NCBI RefSeq assembly: GCF_017829975.1
Contig: NZ_JAEEGA010000018.1
Coordinates: 62,001-126,000, forward strand
Length of the DNA stretch: 64,000 nucleotides
Reading direction: 5' to 3'
Source of the DNA: Vagococcus allomyrinae
Lineage (GTDB): Bacteria > Bacillota > Bacilli > Lactobacillales > Vagococcaceae
The notes below the pieces were generated by a model. The model was not told the origin of the DNA and made no database searches. It saw nothing but the letters and a program-made list of their open reading frames with translations. Shown piece by piece: positions 52,116 to 61,539 of this stretch. Both the position numbers and the translations under genes were made by a program. The first letter of the stretch is position 1. The number at the start of each line of letters is the position of its first letter.

Positions 52116-54767
52116 ATGAAACGAATTGATTTAATTTTGATGGAAATGACTAAACTGTATTCCGGTAAAGGTCTCTCAACAATGGCCATTGCCGAACAAA
52201 TAAATTTGTCGAGAGCCAATGTCAGCAATGACTTAAATGAACTCGTTAAAATGGGATTGGCTCGCAAAGAATCAGGAAAACCGGTACTTTATCACCCTGT
52301 AATTAAGCAATCAAAACTGGAACAATTTGAGCGTGACAATCCTTCACTTCAAATGATTGTCAAGCAAGCTAAAGCGGCTATTTTATATCCACCAAAAGGG
52401 TTAAATATGTTAATTTACGGGGAGACGGGAGTGGGAAAATCGATGTTAGCTTCGCTGATCTACGACTACGCCCAGCATGTCAAGCCTGAAGAACGTTTGC
52501 CCTTTGTTCAGTTTAATTGTGCTGATTATGCCAATAACCCCCAATTATTGGTCGGACAACTTTTTGGTATCTCAAAAAATGCCTATACGGGAGCGGAAGA
52601 GGAAAAAAAGGGCTTGATTGAAAAAGCTGATGGGGGAATTTTATTTCTTGATGAGATTCATCGCTTGCCACCTGAAGGACAGGAAATTTTCTTTACCTTT
52701 CTTGATCGTGGGGTCTACCATCGTTTGGGAGAATCTGATACGGAAAGACAGGCCAGTGTGCTGATCATTGCAGCAACTACTGAAGCCAGCAATTCAGCCT
52801 TATTAAATACTTTTCAGCGTCGCATTCCGATGATTTTGATGTTGCCTAATTTAAAAGAACGAACATCTGAAGAGCGGGCGGCGTTAATCTCCTTATTTTT
52901 CCAACAGGAAGCCAATCGTTTAAATGAGACTATTAAAATAACAAAAAATTCATTACGAGCTTTTTTAAACTACGAATGTTCCCATAACATTGGTCAATTA
53001 AAAAATGATATTCAGCTGACTTGCGCCAAAGCATATGCCGATTTTTTAGTCATGTCTCATAAAGAAATTGTCATACACAGTCCAGAATTACCTTCTTATA
53101 TTTTAACTGGTTTGTATTCTGCTAGCGAAAAAAAAGACGACATCCTGACAAGCCAGCTGGCCGGTAAGTATATCGCATTTGAGCCCGATTGTGAGGATAA
53201 CTGTCACCAAAGTGCTCTTAATATCTATAAACTAATTCATTCAAATGAAACGATTCATCAAGAGGAAACTTTAGGCTACGATGAAATTCAAGAAATTTTG
53301 CGAACCAATTTTGATACTTTTTTCCCACCGCAAAATGAGCATTCCCACAGCATGGACAACCTTAAAATAATGATGTCAGAACCGCTCTATAAAATTTGTA
53401 TTGAGACCATCGCTTTAGCTGAAAATCTATTACAGCGGCCAATCAATAACAAGCTTAAACAATCCATGGCCATTCATATTTCCACCATTTACCATCGGAT
53501 TAAGCGAGGAGATTTACCTAAACGACATCATGATGCTGATGAACTGGCGACCTTGTATCCCCACTATTTTAGCATTGCCACGGAATGTTTGTTGTTCTTA
53601 AATGCGGCCTTAGATATTGATGTGCCCCAAGAAGAAGTAGCCTTTTTAACGATGTTCTTTATATACAATGATCAAAATGAGCATCAAAAAGATGAATTGG
53701 TTCGCGTTTTTGTCGTCTCTCATGGTGCTTCGTCGGCAACCTCGATGGCAACGTTTGTCAATGACTTACTAGGAACCCAGCATGCGGTTGGCATTAACAT
53801 GGATTTGAGTGAAAGCCCTTCGATTATTATTGACCAGATCAAAGAGATGATCGTCAAAAGCCATTCCACTAGTGATATTCTGTTTCTGGTTGACATGGGC
53901 TCCTTAATTAATCTGGGAACAGAGATTGAAAAAACGTTTCAAATCACGTGTCGAACTTTTGATATGAGCAGTACGATTCACGTGCTAGAAGCAACTCGCA
54001 AAGCGATTATCGGCACACCGCTAGATGATATCTTTCAAGATTTGTTAAGCATCCGTTCCAGTAATCATCCCACAAATGCCCAAAGTCAATTTCCAGTCAT
54101 TCCTGAAGAAGATAAAATTTCGGTGATCCTCTCCTTCTGTTTGACAGGGGAAGGAACAGCGGTTATTATGAAAAATCTTTTAAAACAAAAACTAACTAAT
54201 CTGCCAGACAGCATCAAAATCATCACGATTACCCTATTGCGAGATGAATCGATTAGCAGTTATATTAAACACATGCAAAATCAATACCACATCCTCTGCG
54301 TGGTGACAACAGTGCCCATTGAAATCGCGCTGCCGCAGTTTCAATTATATGATTTGTTTAACAATAAGGTTATCCAGCAAATTCAGTATTTTATTGAACT
54401 GGACACAACGTATCGTGAGATTGAACTAACTTTAAAAGATGAACTGAAAAACATCGATAGTTTCGTAATTGTCGCTGACGCTAAAAAGTTTATTAAGCGA
54501 ATTGAAAATGTCTTTGGCATTAATTTTAATATCAAAGTGATATTCGGCGCTATTTTCCACATTTCATGCTTGATTGATCGCTTGAAAGGAGACTATGATT
54601 CTATCGAGTTTCCTGACAGTCAGTCTTATAAACAGAAGTATTCAAAAGAATTCAGTCTGATCAGCAGTCTTTTAACTACTTTCGAACGTGATTACGCAAT
54701 CTCTATTCCCGAAAATGAGGTGCTTTACTTAATTTCTATTTTTTTTGGCGAGCTTCAGGAAGAATAA
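52116..54767 (+). CDS. LevR-like sigma-54-dependent PTS activator
   Basis: 883 residues from the ATG at 52116 (AAGGAG upstream); the frame is open to 52065 but without a ribosome site. Winged helix (about 4-58), AAA+ domain with Walker A GETGVGKS (102-109), loop NAYTGA (155-160) and Walker B ADGGILFLDEIH (171-182). PRD, IIA-Man-like (VRVFVVSHGASSATS) and IIB-like domains follow. The sigma-54 loop starts with Asn instead of the usual Gly of GAFTGA. Divergent from the PTS operon at 51810, which has a sigma-54 promoter. Activity is probably set by PTS phosphorylation. Confidence 0.92.
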   Translation: MKRIDLILMEMTKLYSGKGLSTMAIAEQINLSRANVSNDLNELVKMGLARKESGKPVLYHPVIKQSKLEQFERDNPSLQMIVKQAKAAILYPPKGLNMLIYGETGVGKSMLASLIYDYAQHVKPEERLPFVQFNCADYANNPQLLVGQLFGISKNAYTGAEEEKKGLIEKADGGILFLDEIHRLPPEGQEIFFTFLDRGVYHRLGESDTERQASVLIIAATTEASNSALLNTFQRRIPMILMLPNLKERTSEERAALISLFFQQEANRLNETIKITKNSLRAFLNYECSHNIGQLKNDIQLTCAKAYADFLVMSHKEIVIHSPELPSYILTGLYSASEKKDDILTSQLAGKYIAFEPDCEDNCHQSALNIYKLIHSNETIHQEETLGYDEIQEILRTNFDTFFPPQNEHSHSMDNLKIMMSEPLYKICIETIALAENLLQRPINNKLKQSMAIHISTIYHRIKRGDLPKRHHDADELATLYPHYFSIATECLLFLNAALDIDVPQEEVAFLTMFFIYNDQNEHQKDELVRVFVVSHGASSATSMATFVNDLLGTQHAVGINMDLSESPSIIIDQIKEMIVKSHSTSDILFLVDMGSLINLGTEIEKTFQITCRTFDMSSTIHVLEATRKAIIGTPLDDIFQDLLSIRSSNHPTNAQSQFPVIPEEDKISVILSFCLTGEGTAVIMKNLLKQKLTNLPDSIKIITITLLRDESISSYIKHMQNQYHILCVVTTVPIEIALPQFQLYDLFNNKVIQQIQYFIELDTTYREIELTLKDELKNIDSFVIVADAKKFIKRIENVFGINFNIKVIFGAIFHISCLIDRLKGDYDSIEFPDSQSYKQKYSKEFSLISSLLTTFERDYAISIPENEVLYLISIFFGELQEE

Positions 54768-54804
54768 AAAAACTCAAGGCTATTTTTAGCTTTGAGTCTT
54801 TTTT
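54765..54804. terminator. Bidirectional terminator, LevR-like gene / stress protein gene
   Basis: AAAACTCAAGGCT / AGCTTTGAGTCTTTT with a 6-7 base loop and A/T runs both ways. Confidence 0.92.
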
Positions 54805-54808
54805 ACAA

Positions 54809-55267
54809 TTATTCTACCCCTTTATTCTCAGGGTTCTTTACAACCAGGACATTACAAACTGCGTGTTGAACCACATAACTCGTCGTGGAGCCAATAATCA
54901 TCCGATTGACGACTCCTTTTCCAGTAGCCCCAATGATCAATAACTGAATGTCATACTGTTCAGCGACAAACTTAGCAATGCTGGTTTTCGGATTTCCCAA
55001 GCGAATAATGGGAACAATATCCTCTAATTGATGTGCATGTCCATAGTCAAGATACTTATCCATCTCTTTCTCGGCAGCTTCTTCTTCCTCCTTGATGATA
55101 TCACTATAAGCAAAGGGGCTGTATGAGCCTGCCTGATCGTTGATAACTTGCAGGACATGTAACGAGGCATGATTGCGTTTGGCGACTTCTACTGCGTGTT
55201 TAAAGGCTAAATCTGAATTTTCAGACCCATCGACTGCAACTAAAATACGTTGATAATTACTTAACAT
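54809..55267 (-). CDS. Universal stress protein (UspA family)
   Basis: 152 residues. N-terminal QRILVAVDGSENSDLAF and the ATP-binding motif GATGKGVVNRMIIGSTTSYV (G-2x-G-9x-G-S/T) near residues 112-131 place it in the nucleotide-binding Usp group. Cytosolic dimer; precise role unknown. Monocistronic. Confidence 0.93.
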   Translation of the reverse strand: MLSNYQRILVAVDGSENSDLAFKHAVEVAKRNHASLHVLQVINDQAGSYSPFAYSDIIKEEEEAAEKEMDKYLDYGHAHQLEDIVPIIRLGNPKTSIAKFVAEQYDIQLLIIGATGKGVVNRMIIGSTTSYVVQHAVCNVLVVKNPENKGVE

Positions 55268-55334
55268 GGAAATCCGCTCCTCTCGTTTATATCTTTAGTA
55301 TAACACTTTTTAGATAACGGTTACATTAATACGC

Positions 55335-55370
55335 TAAAAATCACCTATTCTCAATCTGAAAATAGGTGAG
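55335..55370 (-). terminator. Terminator of the glucokinase-rhodanese operon
   Basis: CACCTATT / AATAGGTG stem followed by ATTTTTAG on the minus strand, 10-40 bases after the rhodanese stop. Confidence 0.85.
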
Positions 55371-55379
55371 AGTCTCTTA

Positions 55380-55778
55380 TTATTTTTTCTTGATCTTGCC
55401 AGTCCAGCCGTTATAGCCGCCTTTTAAGATATAGACATCAGTGTAACCATTTTTCCGTAAAATATTGGCTGAACGGATGCTCAAGGTTTTCTTTTGATCA
55501 TACAAAAAGATCGGCAAGTCTTTTCTTAAGGAGCTGTGGGCTTGTTTAAACGTTGAATAAGGAATGCTTCGGGCTCCTAAAATATGTCCAGCATCAAAAA
55601 CATCTTTCTCGCGAACGTCAATAATTTGACCTTTGCGCATGATTTCCTTAAATTCCTCTTCGGTGATCGTTTTTGCTGATTTTCTTGCCATTAGACGTAG
55701 ATATAGTTCATTCCCTGCCATCCATAATAAAATGGCCCCTAAAATGATGTTAATAATTAAAAATGGGCTGATTTTCAC
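55380..55778 (-). CDS. Membrane-anchored rhodanese-like protein lacking the catalytic Cys
   Basis: 132 residues: a hydrophobic helix (about 4-22), a short basic linker and one rhodanese domain with VREKDVFDAGHILGARSIP and YILKGGYNGW. The active-site loop, normally YCxxGxRS, reads YDQKKTLSIRS, so Asp replaces the Cys. It cannot act as a classical sulfurtransferase and may bind a partner. GTG start. It follows the glucokinase fusion by 30 bases, an old neighbourhood also seen with yqg genes in related genera. Confidence 0.88.
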   Translation of the reverse strand: MKISPFLIINIILGAILLWMAGNELYLRLMARKSAKTITEEEFKEIMRKGQIIDVREKDVFDAGHILGARSIPYSTFKQAHSSLRKDLPIFLYDQKKTLSIRSANILRKNGYTDVYILKGGYNGWTGKIKKK

Positions 55779-55808
55779 TGCTTTGCTTCCTCTCTAATAA
55801 AAACTGAA

Positions 55809-56993
55809 TTACTTAAACTGTAACGCTAACGAACTAGCACCGATTACGCCGGCTTCGTTTCCTAACTGAGCCAATTTAATTTTCGTACTATCTCTAACTT
55901 GCGGGAAAGTAAACTGATCGAAGTAGGTTTGAACGCGACTTCTTAAAAACTCACCGGCCGCTGATACCCCTCCACCAATTACAATATCCGTTGGGTTAAG
56001 CATATTACCGATATTACCACAAGCTAGTCCTAAATAAAAGGCAACTTTATCTACTACTAATAAAGCAAAGTCATCGCCAGCTTCAGCTAACTCAAAGACA
56101 GACTTACTTGTCACGTCTTGACCATCATCAATTATGTATTTTAGTTTAGAATCGCCAGAGTACTCTTCTGACATCGTACGAGCTAAACGCACCACTCCAG
56201 TCGCACTGGCAACTGTTTCCAAACAGCCTTTTTTGCCACATGTACAGTCAAAACCATTAAGCGGCTCAACGGTGATATGGCCGATTTCTCCCGCAGCCCC
56301 AACTGCACCGTGTAATAAATTGCCTTCTGCAATAATCCCACCGCCAACACCCGTTCCAAGTGTGATAAAGGTAACTTCTGGGCTATTCTCTCCAGCACCC
56401 TTCCATTTTTCGCCTAAGGCTGCCACATTTGCATCGTTGTCAATCGCAAAAGGAATGCCTAATTCTGATTCAATTGGTTTTTTAATCTCTTGAAGTGTTT
56501 TCCAATTCAAGTTATAAGCGCCAATAACAGTACCAGCTACGCGGTCTACGGTGCCAGGTGTGCCCATGCCAATCCCGATAAAATCTTCTGATTTCATGTT
56601 ATACAATTCTAAACGGTGACGAATGGATTTAATAATATCTGGAACAATCAAGGTTCCTTCCTCGCCAATGTTTGTTTCAATACTCCATTTTTGTTGTACG
56701 TCCCCTTCGACTGTTAAAATCGCAAACTTAACTGTAGTACCACCTAGATCAATGCCGATTAATTTGCCGTCCACAACAACATCCTCCTTATTCTTTTCAC
56801 GCCTTATTTCTACTTCGTGCTCGCGTGTTAAAATCATTTTAATTTGCTGATAGGTTGTTAATTCCAAGATACCAGCTTGATACAAGCTGTCAATTTCAAT
56901 GCCAATCATCTCAATATCCCATAAACGCTTACCTAAGTAAACAACCGTACCGTAGGATTTTAATAACTGTTGGACATCGTAAAGTGTTTCCAT
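55809..56993 (-). CDS. glcK: YqgQ-glucokinase (ROK) in-frame fusion
   Basis: 394 residues. Residues 1-73 are a complete YqgQ (DUF910) protein, starting METLYDVQQLLKSYGTVVYL and ending EVEIRREKNKED. From residue 74 comes a full ROK glucokinase: GIDLGGTTVKFAIL (ATP loop), GTPGTVD, DNDANVAALGE, TLGTGVGGGI and the zinc motif HITVEP...CTCGKKGC. There is no stop between them. Yet AAGGAGG followed by GTG at 56774, the expected separate glucokinase start, lies inside the frame. Both a fusion and a free 321-residue kinase may be made. The kinase phosphorylates glucose freed from beta-glucosides. Confidence 0.9.
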   Translation of the reverse strand: METLYDVQQLLKSYGTVVYLGKRLWDIEMIGIEIDSLYQAGILELTTYQQIKMILTREHEVEIRREKNKEDVVVDGKLIGIDLGGTTVKFAILTVEGDVQQKWSIETNIGEEGTLIVPDIIKSIRHRLELYNMKSEDFIGIGMGTPGTVDRVAGTVIGAYNLNWKTLQEIKKPIESELGIPFAIDNDANVAALGEKWKGAGENSPEVTFITLGTGVGGGIIAEGNLLHGAVGAAGEIGHITVEPLNGFDCTCGKKGCLETVASATGVVRLARTMSEEYSGDSKLKYIIDDGQDVTSKSVFELAEAGDDFALLVVDKVAFYLGLACGNIGNMLNPTDIVIGGGVSAAGEFLRSRVQTYFDQFTFPQVRDSTKIKLAQLGNEAGVIGASSLALQFK

Positions 56994-57194
56994 TTACAGA
57001 CACTTCCTTATCTCAATGACCTCTCATCTAGCTTCTCGGTCTTCTCCTTCCATGAAATCTACTCACAAAAAAAGAGCTGACACGAAAAAGTAAGCTAGTG
57101 TTTATTATACCTAATATCTAGGAGCTTTGGCAATGGCTAAGGAAAAGAATTGCAAGAATTGATCCTTATTTCAGCAAATTGACCGATTAAAAGT

Positions 57195-57223
57195 AAAACA
57201 GCAGTGACTAAGTCACTGCTGTC
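57195..57223 (-). terminator. Terminator of the antiporter gene
   Basis: CAGCAGTGACT / AGTCACTGCTG stem with almost no loop, then TTTTACTTTT on the minus strand. Confidence 0.85.
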
Positions 57224-57231
57224 GAGTACTA

Positions 57232-58407
57232 CTAGGCTTGTTTTGCTGCTGCACTACGCTCAATAAAGAACTTAATAAGTAATGGTGAGATTAAGGTTGA
57301 AATGATAATAGCCACAACGATGGCTGAGTAAATACTTCCTGTAATCAAATTTAAGCCTCGTCCTAGTTGGACAATAATTAAGGCCATTTCACCACGAGAT
57401 ACCATGCCGGCACCGACAATCCATGAGCGGTTAGCATCGATTTTAGAAAGGCGCCCACTGATATACCCGCCAAGCAATTTTGATAGTACGGCGGCAATTG
57501 ATAAGAGAATGATAAAAATTGCGTGCTCTTTAAACGCTGAAAACTGAATATCCAAACCGATAGACACGAAGAAGATCGGAATGAACAAGGAATAGCCGAT
57601 GGTTGACACGCGACTTTCCACGGTGTGTTTAGACGAGTGAGAAGATAATAACAAGCCCATAAAGAAGGCACCAATCACATCACTCATCCCTAAGGTTTCA
57701 GATAATAAGGCAAAAGCCAAGCAGAGAACTAAGGCAATCGCCACTTCTCCTTCCGTTGCCACTAATTTTTTAGCAAATGTCATAAATGGGTTTAACAAGA
57801 ACTTGGCGAACACATACAAGATGAAGAAAAAGAGAATCTTCGTTCCTAATAGGTCCCAGAACAGTTGCCCACTTAAGGTAAACGCGCCTTCTAAATTGAC
57901 AATTGTGGAAAAGATGCTGACAATTAGCACGACCACAATATCATCTACCACTGCTGCGCCCAAGATAATTGAGCCTTCTTCCGTATCTAAACGGCGGTAT
58001 TCTTTCAGGACTTGAACTGAAATACTAACCGATGTCGCACTAAAGACGATTCCCAAGAAAATCGCACTCATCGTGGACAAATTAAACATAGCCCCGACAA
58101 GTCCACAGAGGATCAGCGGGAACAAGATTCCCAATATCGCCACTGAGACAGATGGTTTTAAATATTTTTTTAATAGGTTAAAATCACTTTCTAAACCGGC
58201 CAAAAACATTAATAAGACTACGCCGATTTGAGAAAACACGTGTAAAACGTCGGAAGGATGGACCAAATTAAGTAACGCTGGTCCCACTAATATCCCGATT
58301 AACAATTCGCCAATCACAGCTGGAATGCCAATTCTACTGCATAAGTGACTGGCAACTTTAGTTCCTAAAAGAATCACGATAATAGCAATAATCATTTCTT
58401 CAAACAT
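57232..58407 (-). CDS. CPA2-type cation:proton antiporter (NapA/Kef-like)
   Basis: 391 residues with about 12 membrane helices: GELLIGILVGPALL near the start, VVDDIVVVLIVSIF with the Asp-Asp ion-binding pair near residue 155, and GMVSRGEMALIIVQLGRGL with the conserved Arg-Gly-Glu. The length matches a transporter without the regulatory RCK domain of KefB/C. Exchanges Na+ or K+ for protons. It stands alone between glucokinase and rhomboid genes, where related genomes usually have no antiporter. Confidence 0.9.
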   Translation of the reverse strand: MFEEMIIAIIVILLGTKVASHLCSRIGIPAVIGELLIGILVGPALLNLVHPSDVLHVFSQIGVVLLMFLAGLESDFNLLKKYLKPSVSVAILGILFPLILCGLVGAMFNLSTMSAIFLGIVFSATSVSISVQVLKEYRRLDTEEGSIILGAAVVDDIVVVLIVSIFSTIVNLEGAFTLSGQLFWDLLGTKILFFFILYVFAKFLLNPFMTFAKKLVATEGEVAIALVLCLAFALLSETLGMSDVIGAFFMGLLLSSHSSKHTVESRVSTIGYSLFIPIFFVSIGLDIQFSAFKEHAIFIILLSIAAVLSKLLGGYISGRLSKIDANRSWIVGAGMVSRGEMALIIVQLGRGLNLITGSIYSAIVVAIIISTLISPLLIKFFIERSAAAKQA

Positions 58408-58606
58408 GACAATTTCTCCTTTTTATACGCAAAAATAGACAGTATGACTTTCAGTTTTCTTCCCGCCCTTTGAAGAAAAAACCTTGAAAGCATCGCTGCC
58501 CAACCGAAACACGTATTTACTTTTTTCAAACACTTATACAGTATGCCATGAATAAAGAAAAATATCAAAAATTTTGCACATTTTTCCCAATATATTTTAC
58601 AATATG

Positions 58607-58650
58607 TAAAAAAGCCTTTAACACTCCCTAACTAGAAAGTGCGAAAGGCC
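58607..58650 (-). terminator. Terminator of the rhomboid gene
   Basis: GCCTTTCGCACT / AGTGTTAAAGGC imperfect stem followed by TTTTTTAC on the minus strand. Confidence 0.85.
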
Positions 58651-58654
58651 ATAC

Positions 58655-59404
58655 TTAAAATCCTAAAACATCTCTAAATCCATATAATAAACAAAAAACA
58701 ATAAAAAAGACAAATATTAAGCCAAATCGAATGCGTCGATGAACATCATGAGCACTGGATTCATAATGAGTGTCTTTGAGAGCGGGAATACTGATCACAA
58801 AGCCTAATAAAAAACCGCCAAGTGCTCCGCCAACATGGCCTAGAATATCGATCCCACTACTAAATAGATTCATGACTAAGTTAAGCACAATCAACGTTAG
58901 CATTCGTTGAGACATAAACTGAATCATTGGATGATGCGGATACACCCGACCTAAGGCCACAAAGATACCAAATAAACCAAAAAGTGAGGTACTTGCTCCG
59001 GCGGAAATTGAATTGGCGTTACCAAAAGCAAAGCTTAAAACATTTCCGGCCACACCGGTTAGTAAATAAACTGCCAAGAAGCGCCAATGCCCTAACATCG
59101 CTTCTAATTGGGTTCCAATAAAATAGAGGGTTAAAGAGTTGACGATTAAATGCATAAACCCAATGTGAACAAAAATTGGCGTAATAAAGCGCCAATACTC
59201 ATGGGCATGAGTGACAAATCCTTTTAGCATGGCGCCATGAGCAACTAAAATCTCACCATTTAGAGAGCCATTAAATCCCAAGCCGCGGCTCATACCAGCC
59301 AACGTCATAGAGAGAAAGACAATTATTTGAATGGCCAATAGTCCCCAGACCATTAATGGCATATTTTTAATTCGTTTTAACTTCATTTCTGTTTGGTAAT
59401 TCAT
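58655..59404 (-). CDS. Rhomboid family intramembrane serine protease
   Basis: 249 residues, six to seven membrane helices. The catalytic Ser is in SAGASTSLFGLFG (G-x-S) and the His in DILGHVGGALGG, giving the Ser-His dyad within the membrane; the N-terminal HEYWRFITPIFVHIGFMHL holds the HxxxN region (LIVN). It corresponds to the rhomboid core of GluP/YqgP without a TPR tail. Next to the cyclo-ligase gene (30 bases), as in related genomes. Substrate unknown. Confidence 0.92.
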   Translation of the reverse strand: MNYQTEMKLKRIKNMPLMVWGLLAIQIIVFLSMTLAGMSRGLGFNGSLNGEILVAHGAMLKGFVTHAHEYWRFITPIFVHIGFMHLIVNSLTLYFIGTQLEAMLGHWRFLAVYLLTGVAGNVLSFAFGNANSISAGASTSLFGLFGIFVALGRVYPHHPMIQFMSQRMLTLIVLNLVMNLFSSGIDILGHVGGALGGFLLGFVISIPALKDTHYESSAHDVHRRIRFGLIFVFFIVFCLLYGFRDVLGF

Positions 59405-59433
59405 TCATTTCTCCTCACATTATAAAAATCTGT

Positions 59434-59988
59434 TTACTTATCAGTCCATTGTTTCATGAAAATGGTGGAAACTGGGAGATCCAAAGGACCTGGTTCCCAT
59501 TCTTGATTGAGTTGTTCTTGAAATACAAGGCTACAAGTTTGACCTGGATACCCCGCCAAGTAACGGTCGTAGTATCCGCCACCGAAACCTACCCGATAAC
59601 CATCTAAACGAAAAGCCACCCCAGGAACGATCAATAAATCAAGCTGAGTCTCCTTTATTATATCATCATTAAGTGGCTCTCTGACGCCAAAGTGACTTTT
59701 TTCATAAATTGTTCCAGAAGTAATCTTAATAAAATCCATTTTACGTTCCGGCCTTGTCTTAGGGACGGCGACTGTTTTACCCTCTTGCCATGCTCGCTCG
59801 ATAATTGGTTCTGTTGAAAACTCTAACCCCATGCTAAGTGTCACTCCAACACTGCTTGCCTCTTGCCAAAGGGACGATTGAAACAACTGGTCCAGTATGG
59901 CCTTTTCTTGTTGCTCTTTACGACTTGGGACAAGGCCAAGTTTTCGTAACTTCCCCAATGTTTCTTGACGAACTGTTGCTTTATCCAT
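59434..59988 (-). CDS. 5-formyltetrahydrofolate cyclo-ligase
   Basis: 184 residues. ATP-dependent conversion of 5-formyl-THF to 5,10-methenyl-THF. Family motifs: TLSMGLEFST, VPKTRPERKMDF and the signature RVGFGGGYYDRYLAGYPG. It is followed by the rhomboid gene on the same strand and probably co-transcribed. Confidence 0.95.
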   Translation of the reverse strand: MDKATVRQETLGKLRKLGLVPSRKEQQEKAILDQLFQSSLWQEASSVGVTLSMGLEFSTEPIIERAWQEGKTVAVPKTRPERKMDFIKITSGTIYEKSHFGVREPLNDDIIKETQLDLLIVPGVAFRLDGYRVGFGGGYYDRYLAGYPGQTCSLVFQEQLNQEWEPGPLDLPVSTIFMKQWTDK

Positions 59989-60052
59989 CGGACACCTACT
60001 TTCAGTTAGTTGTCAACCAACTCATCATACCCTTGATTATCCACTAAAAAAC

Positions 60053-60085
60053 AGAAAAAAACAACCGGAAAGCCAAACGGTTGTT
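60053..60085 (-). terminator. Terminator upstream of the cyclo-ligase gene
   Basis: AACAACCG / CGGTTGTT stem followed by TTTTTTTCTG on the minus strand, 65 bases before the cyclo-ligase ATG. No minus-strand gene lies just upstream, so it probably stops read-through or antisense RNA from the opposite surface-protein region. Confidence 0.75.
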
Positions 60086-60260
60086 TAATAACCTTTGATT
60101 GAGTGATTTTTCTTTATTTCTACCTTCACGTTGCTTCTGAAGTGATTGGCTAATACCTTCGTCTGCCACGTCTTCCTCTATTTGCTAAAAACAAAAAAAC
60201 CGCTACCATTGTTATTTAAAATACTGTACAATTAAGCTAATCACAAATTGGAGGTTAATT

Positions 60261-61508
60261 ATGAAAAAGTTTAGAGTTATTTGTTTGTTTAGCGTTTCTT
60301 TGTTAATTGGTTTTGTACCAAATACTTTTGCTACGACAGAAGAAAGTTCAACACCCCTTGTTGCAACTCCAGCCGAAACACAAGTTAAAGATATCACTGC
60401 TTATTTTGAAATTCCAAACATGGAGAATATCGCAGTTGACTCAGAAGGAGATATTAAGGTAAAACCACTTGAAGGCATTGAAGACACTTCTGGAAAAATC
60501 TTAGCTACCGTTAAAGATAACGATGTTATCACTATTGATGAAAACGGACATTGGAAAGCCTTAAAAGAAGGTAAGACAACCATCACTTTAACATATAGCT
60601 ATTCCGAATCCACTATGAATGAATTAAAAAGTAAATACCCTAATTATGAATTTAGTCAACGGGAGATCGCTACACTCGTCAATGTGTCTGTCGTCAATTC
60701 TATAGGAGCAATGCTTGATATTACGCCTAAATTTATAGTTGATGATTTAAGCGATTTAAAATTAAATGATACTGGCGTTATCAGTGTTGAACCAATTGAA
60801 GGAGTGGAAGTAACGGGTAAGTTTCTTGCCCAAAGTCCTGCCAATGGTGTCGTCTCTTTTGATGAAACCGGCAAATGGATAGCACTTAAGCCTGGCACGG
60901 CTACTATTCCAATACTTTTCGAGTATTCTCAAGATACAATGGACAGATTAGAGGAAAAATTCCCCAATACCACGTTCGTAACTAAAGAAATTGCAGAATT
61001 AGCGATTTTTAACGTATTTGACGGAGCTTATGCCTTGAGAGCCTATGTTTCCAATCAAGATATCAACGCTAAAGTCGGAGACACTGGAAAATTTACGATT
61101 GATCCTATTGGCGGCATAGCTGATTTGACTGGTATTTATGAAATATCTGATCCCAACGGAATCATCGAAGTCGATAAAGATGGTAATTGGAAAGCGTTAA
61201 AATCTGGCAAAACGGTCATTGGAATGAACGTTCGCTTAACTGAAGAAAGTATCGCTAGAATCAGAGAAAATAATCCTTTCAAAAAAGAAACGCCCTCTAC
61301 AATGGAAGCAAGATCCATTAATGTGACAGTTACTGATAAAACTACTAACGATGATAACACTAAGGCAAATGATCAAGCTAAAAAAGAGTTGCCACAAACA
61401 TCTAATGACACTGACTCTCGTCCACTGTTACTAGGTATTGCGCTTATCGGACTGACCTTATTTAAGCTTTATCAAAAAACGTTCTCTAAAACAGATTCTA
61501 TTCATTAA
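60261..61508 (+). CDS. Wall-anchored surface protein with three Ig-like repeats and LPQTS motif
   Basis: 415 residues. Signal peptide about 1-25 (cleavage near NTFA). Three related repeats of about 105 residues (about 45-145, 150-255, 258-355), each with a KVKPLEGIEDTSG-like block and the WKALKxGxxxI signature of bacterial Ig-like group 2 domains. Then a polar linker, a sorting motif LPQTS at 377-381, a hydrophobic segment and a short tail. Ser replaces the usual final Gly of LPxTG. It probably projects from the wall; binding partner unknown. Preceded by GGAGG. Confidence 0.85.
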   Translation: MKKFRVICLFSVSLLIGFVPNTFATTEESSTPLVATPAETQVKDITAYFEIPNMENIAVDSEGDIKVKPLEGIEDTSGKILATVKDNDVITIDENGHWKALKEGKTTITLTYSYSESTMNELKSKYPNYEFSQREIATLVNVSVVNSIGAMLDITPKFIVDDLSDLKLNDTGVISVEPIEGVEVTGKFLAQSPANGVVSFDETGKWIALKPGTATIPILFEYSQDTMDRLEEKFPNTTFVTKEIAELAIFNVFDGAYALRAYVSNQDINAKVGDTGKFTIDPIGGIADLTGIYEISDPNGIIEVDKDGNWKALKSGKTVIGMNVRLTEESIARIRENNPFKKETPSTMEARSINVTVTDKTTNDDNTKANDQAKKELPQTSNDTDSRPLLLGIALIGLTLFKLYQKTFSKTDSIH

Positions 61509-61539
61509 TTCTAAAAAAATAAATTTCATTGAACTGATC

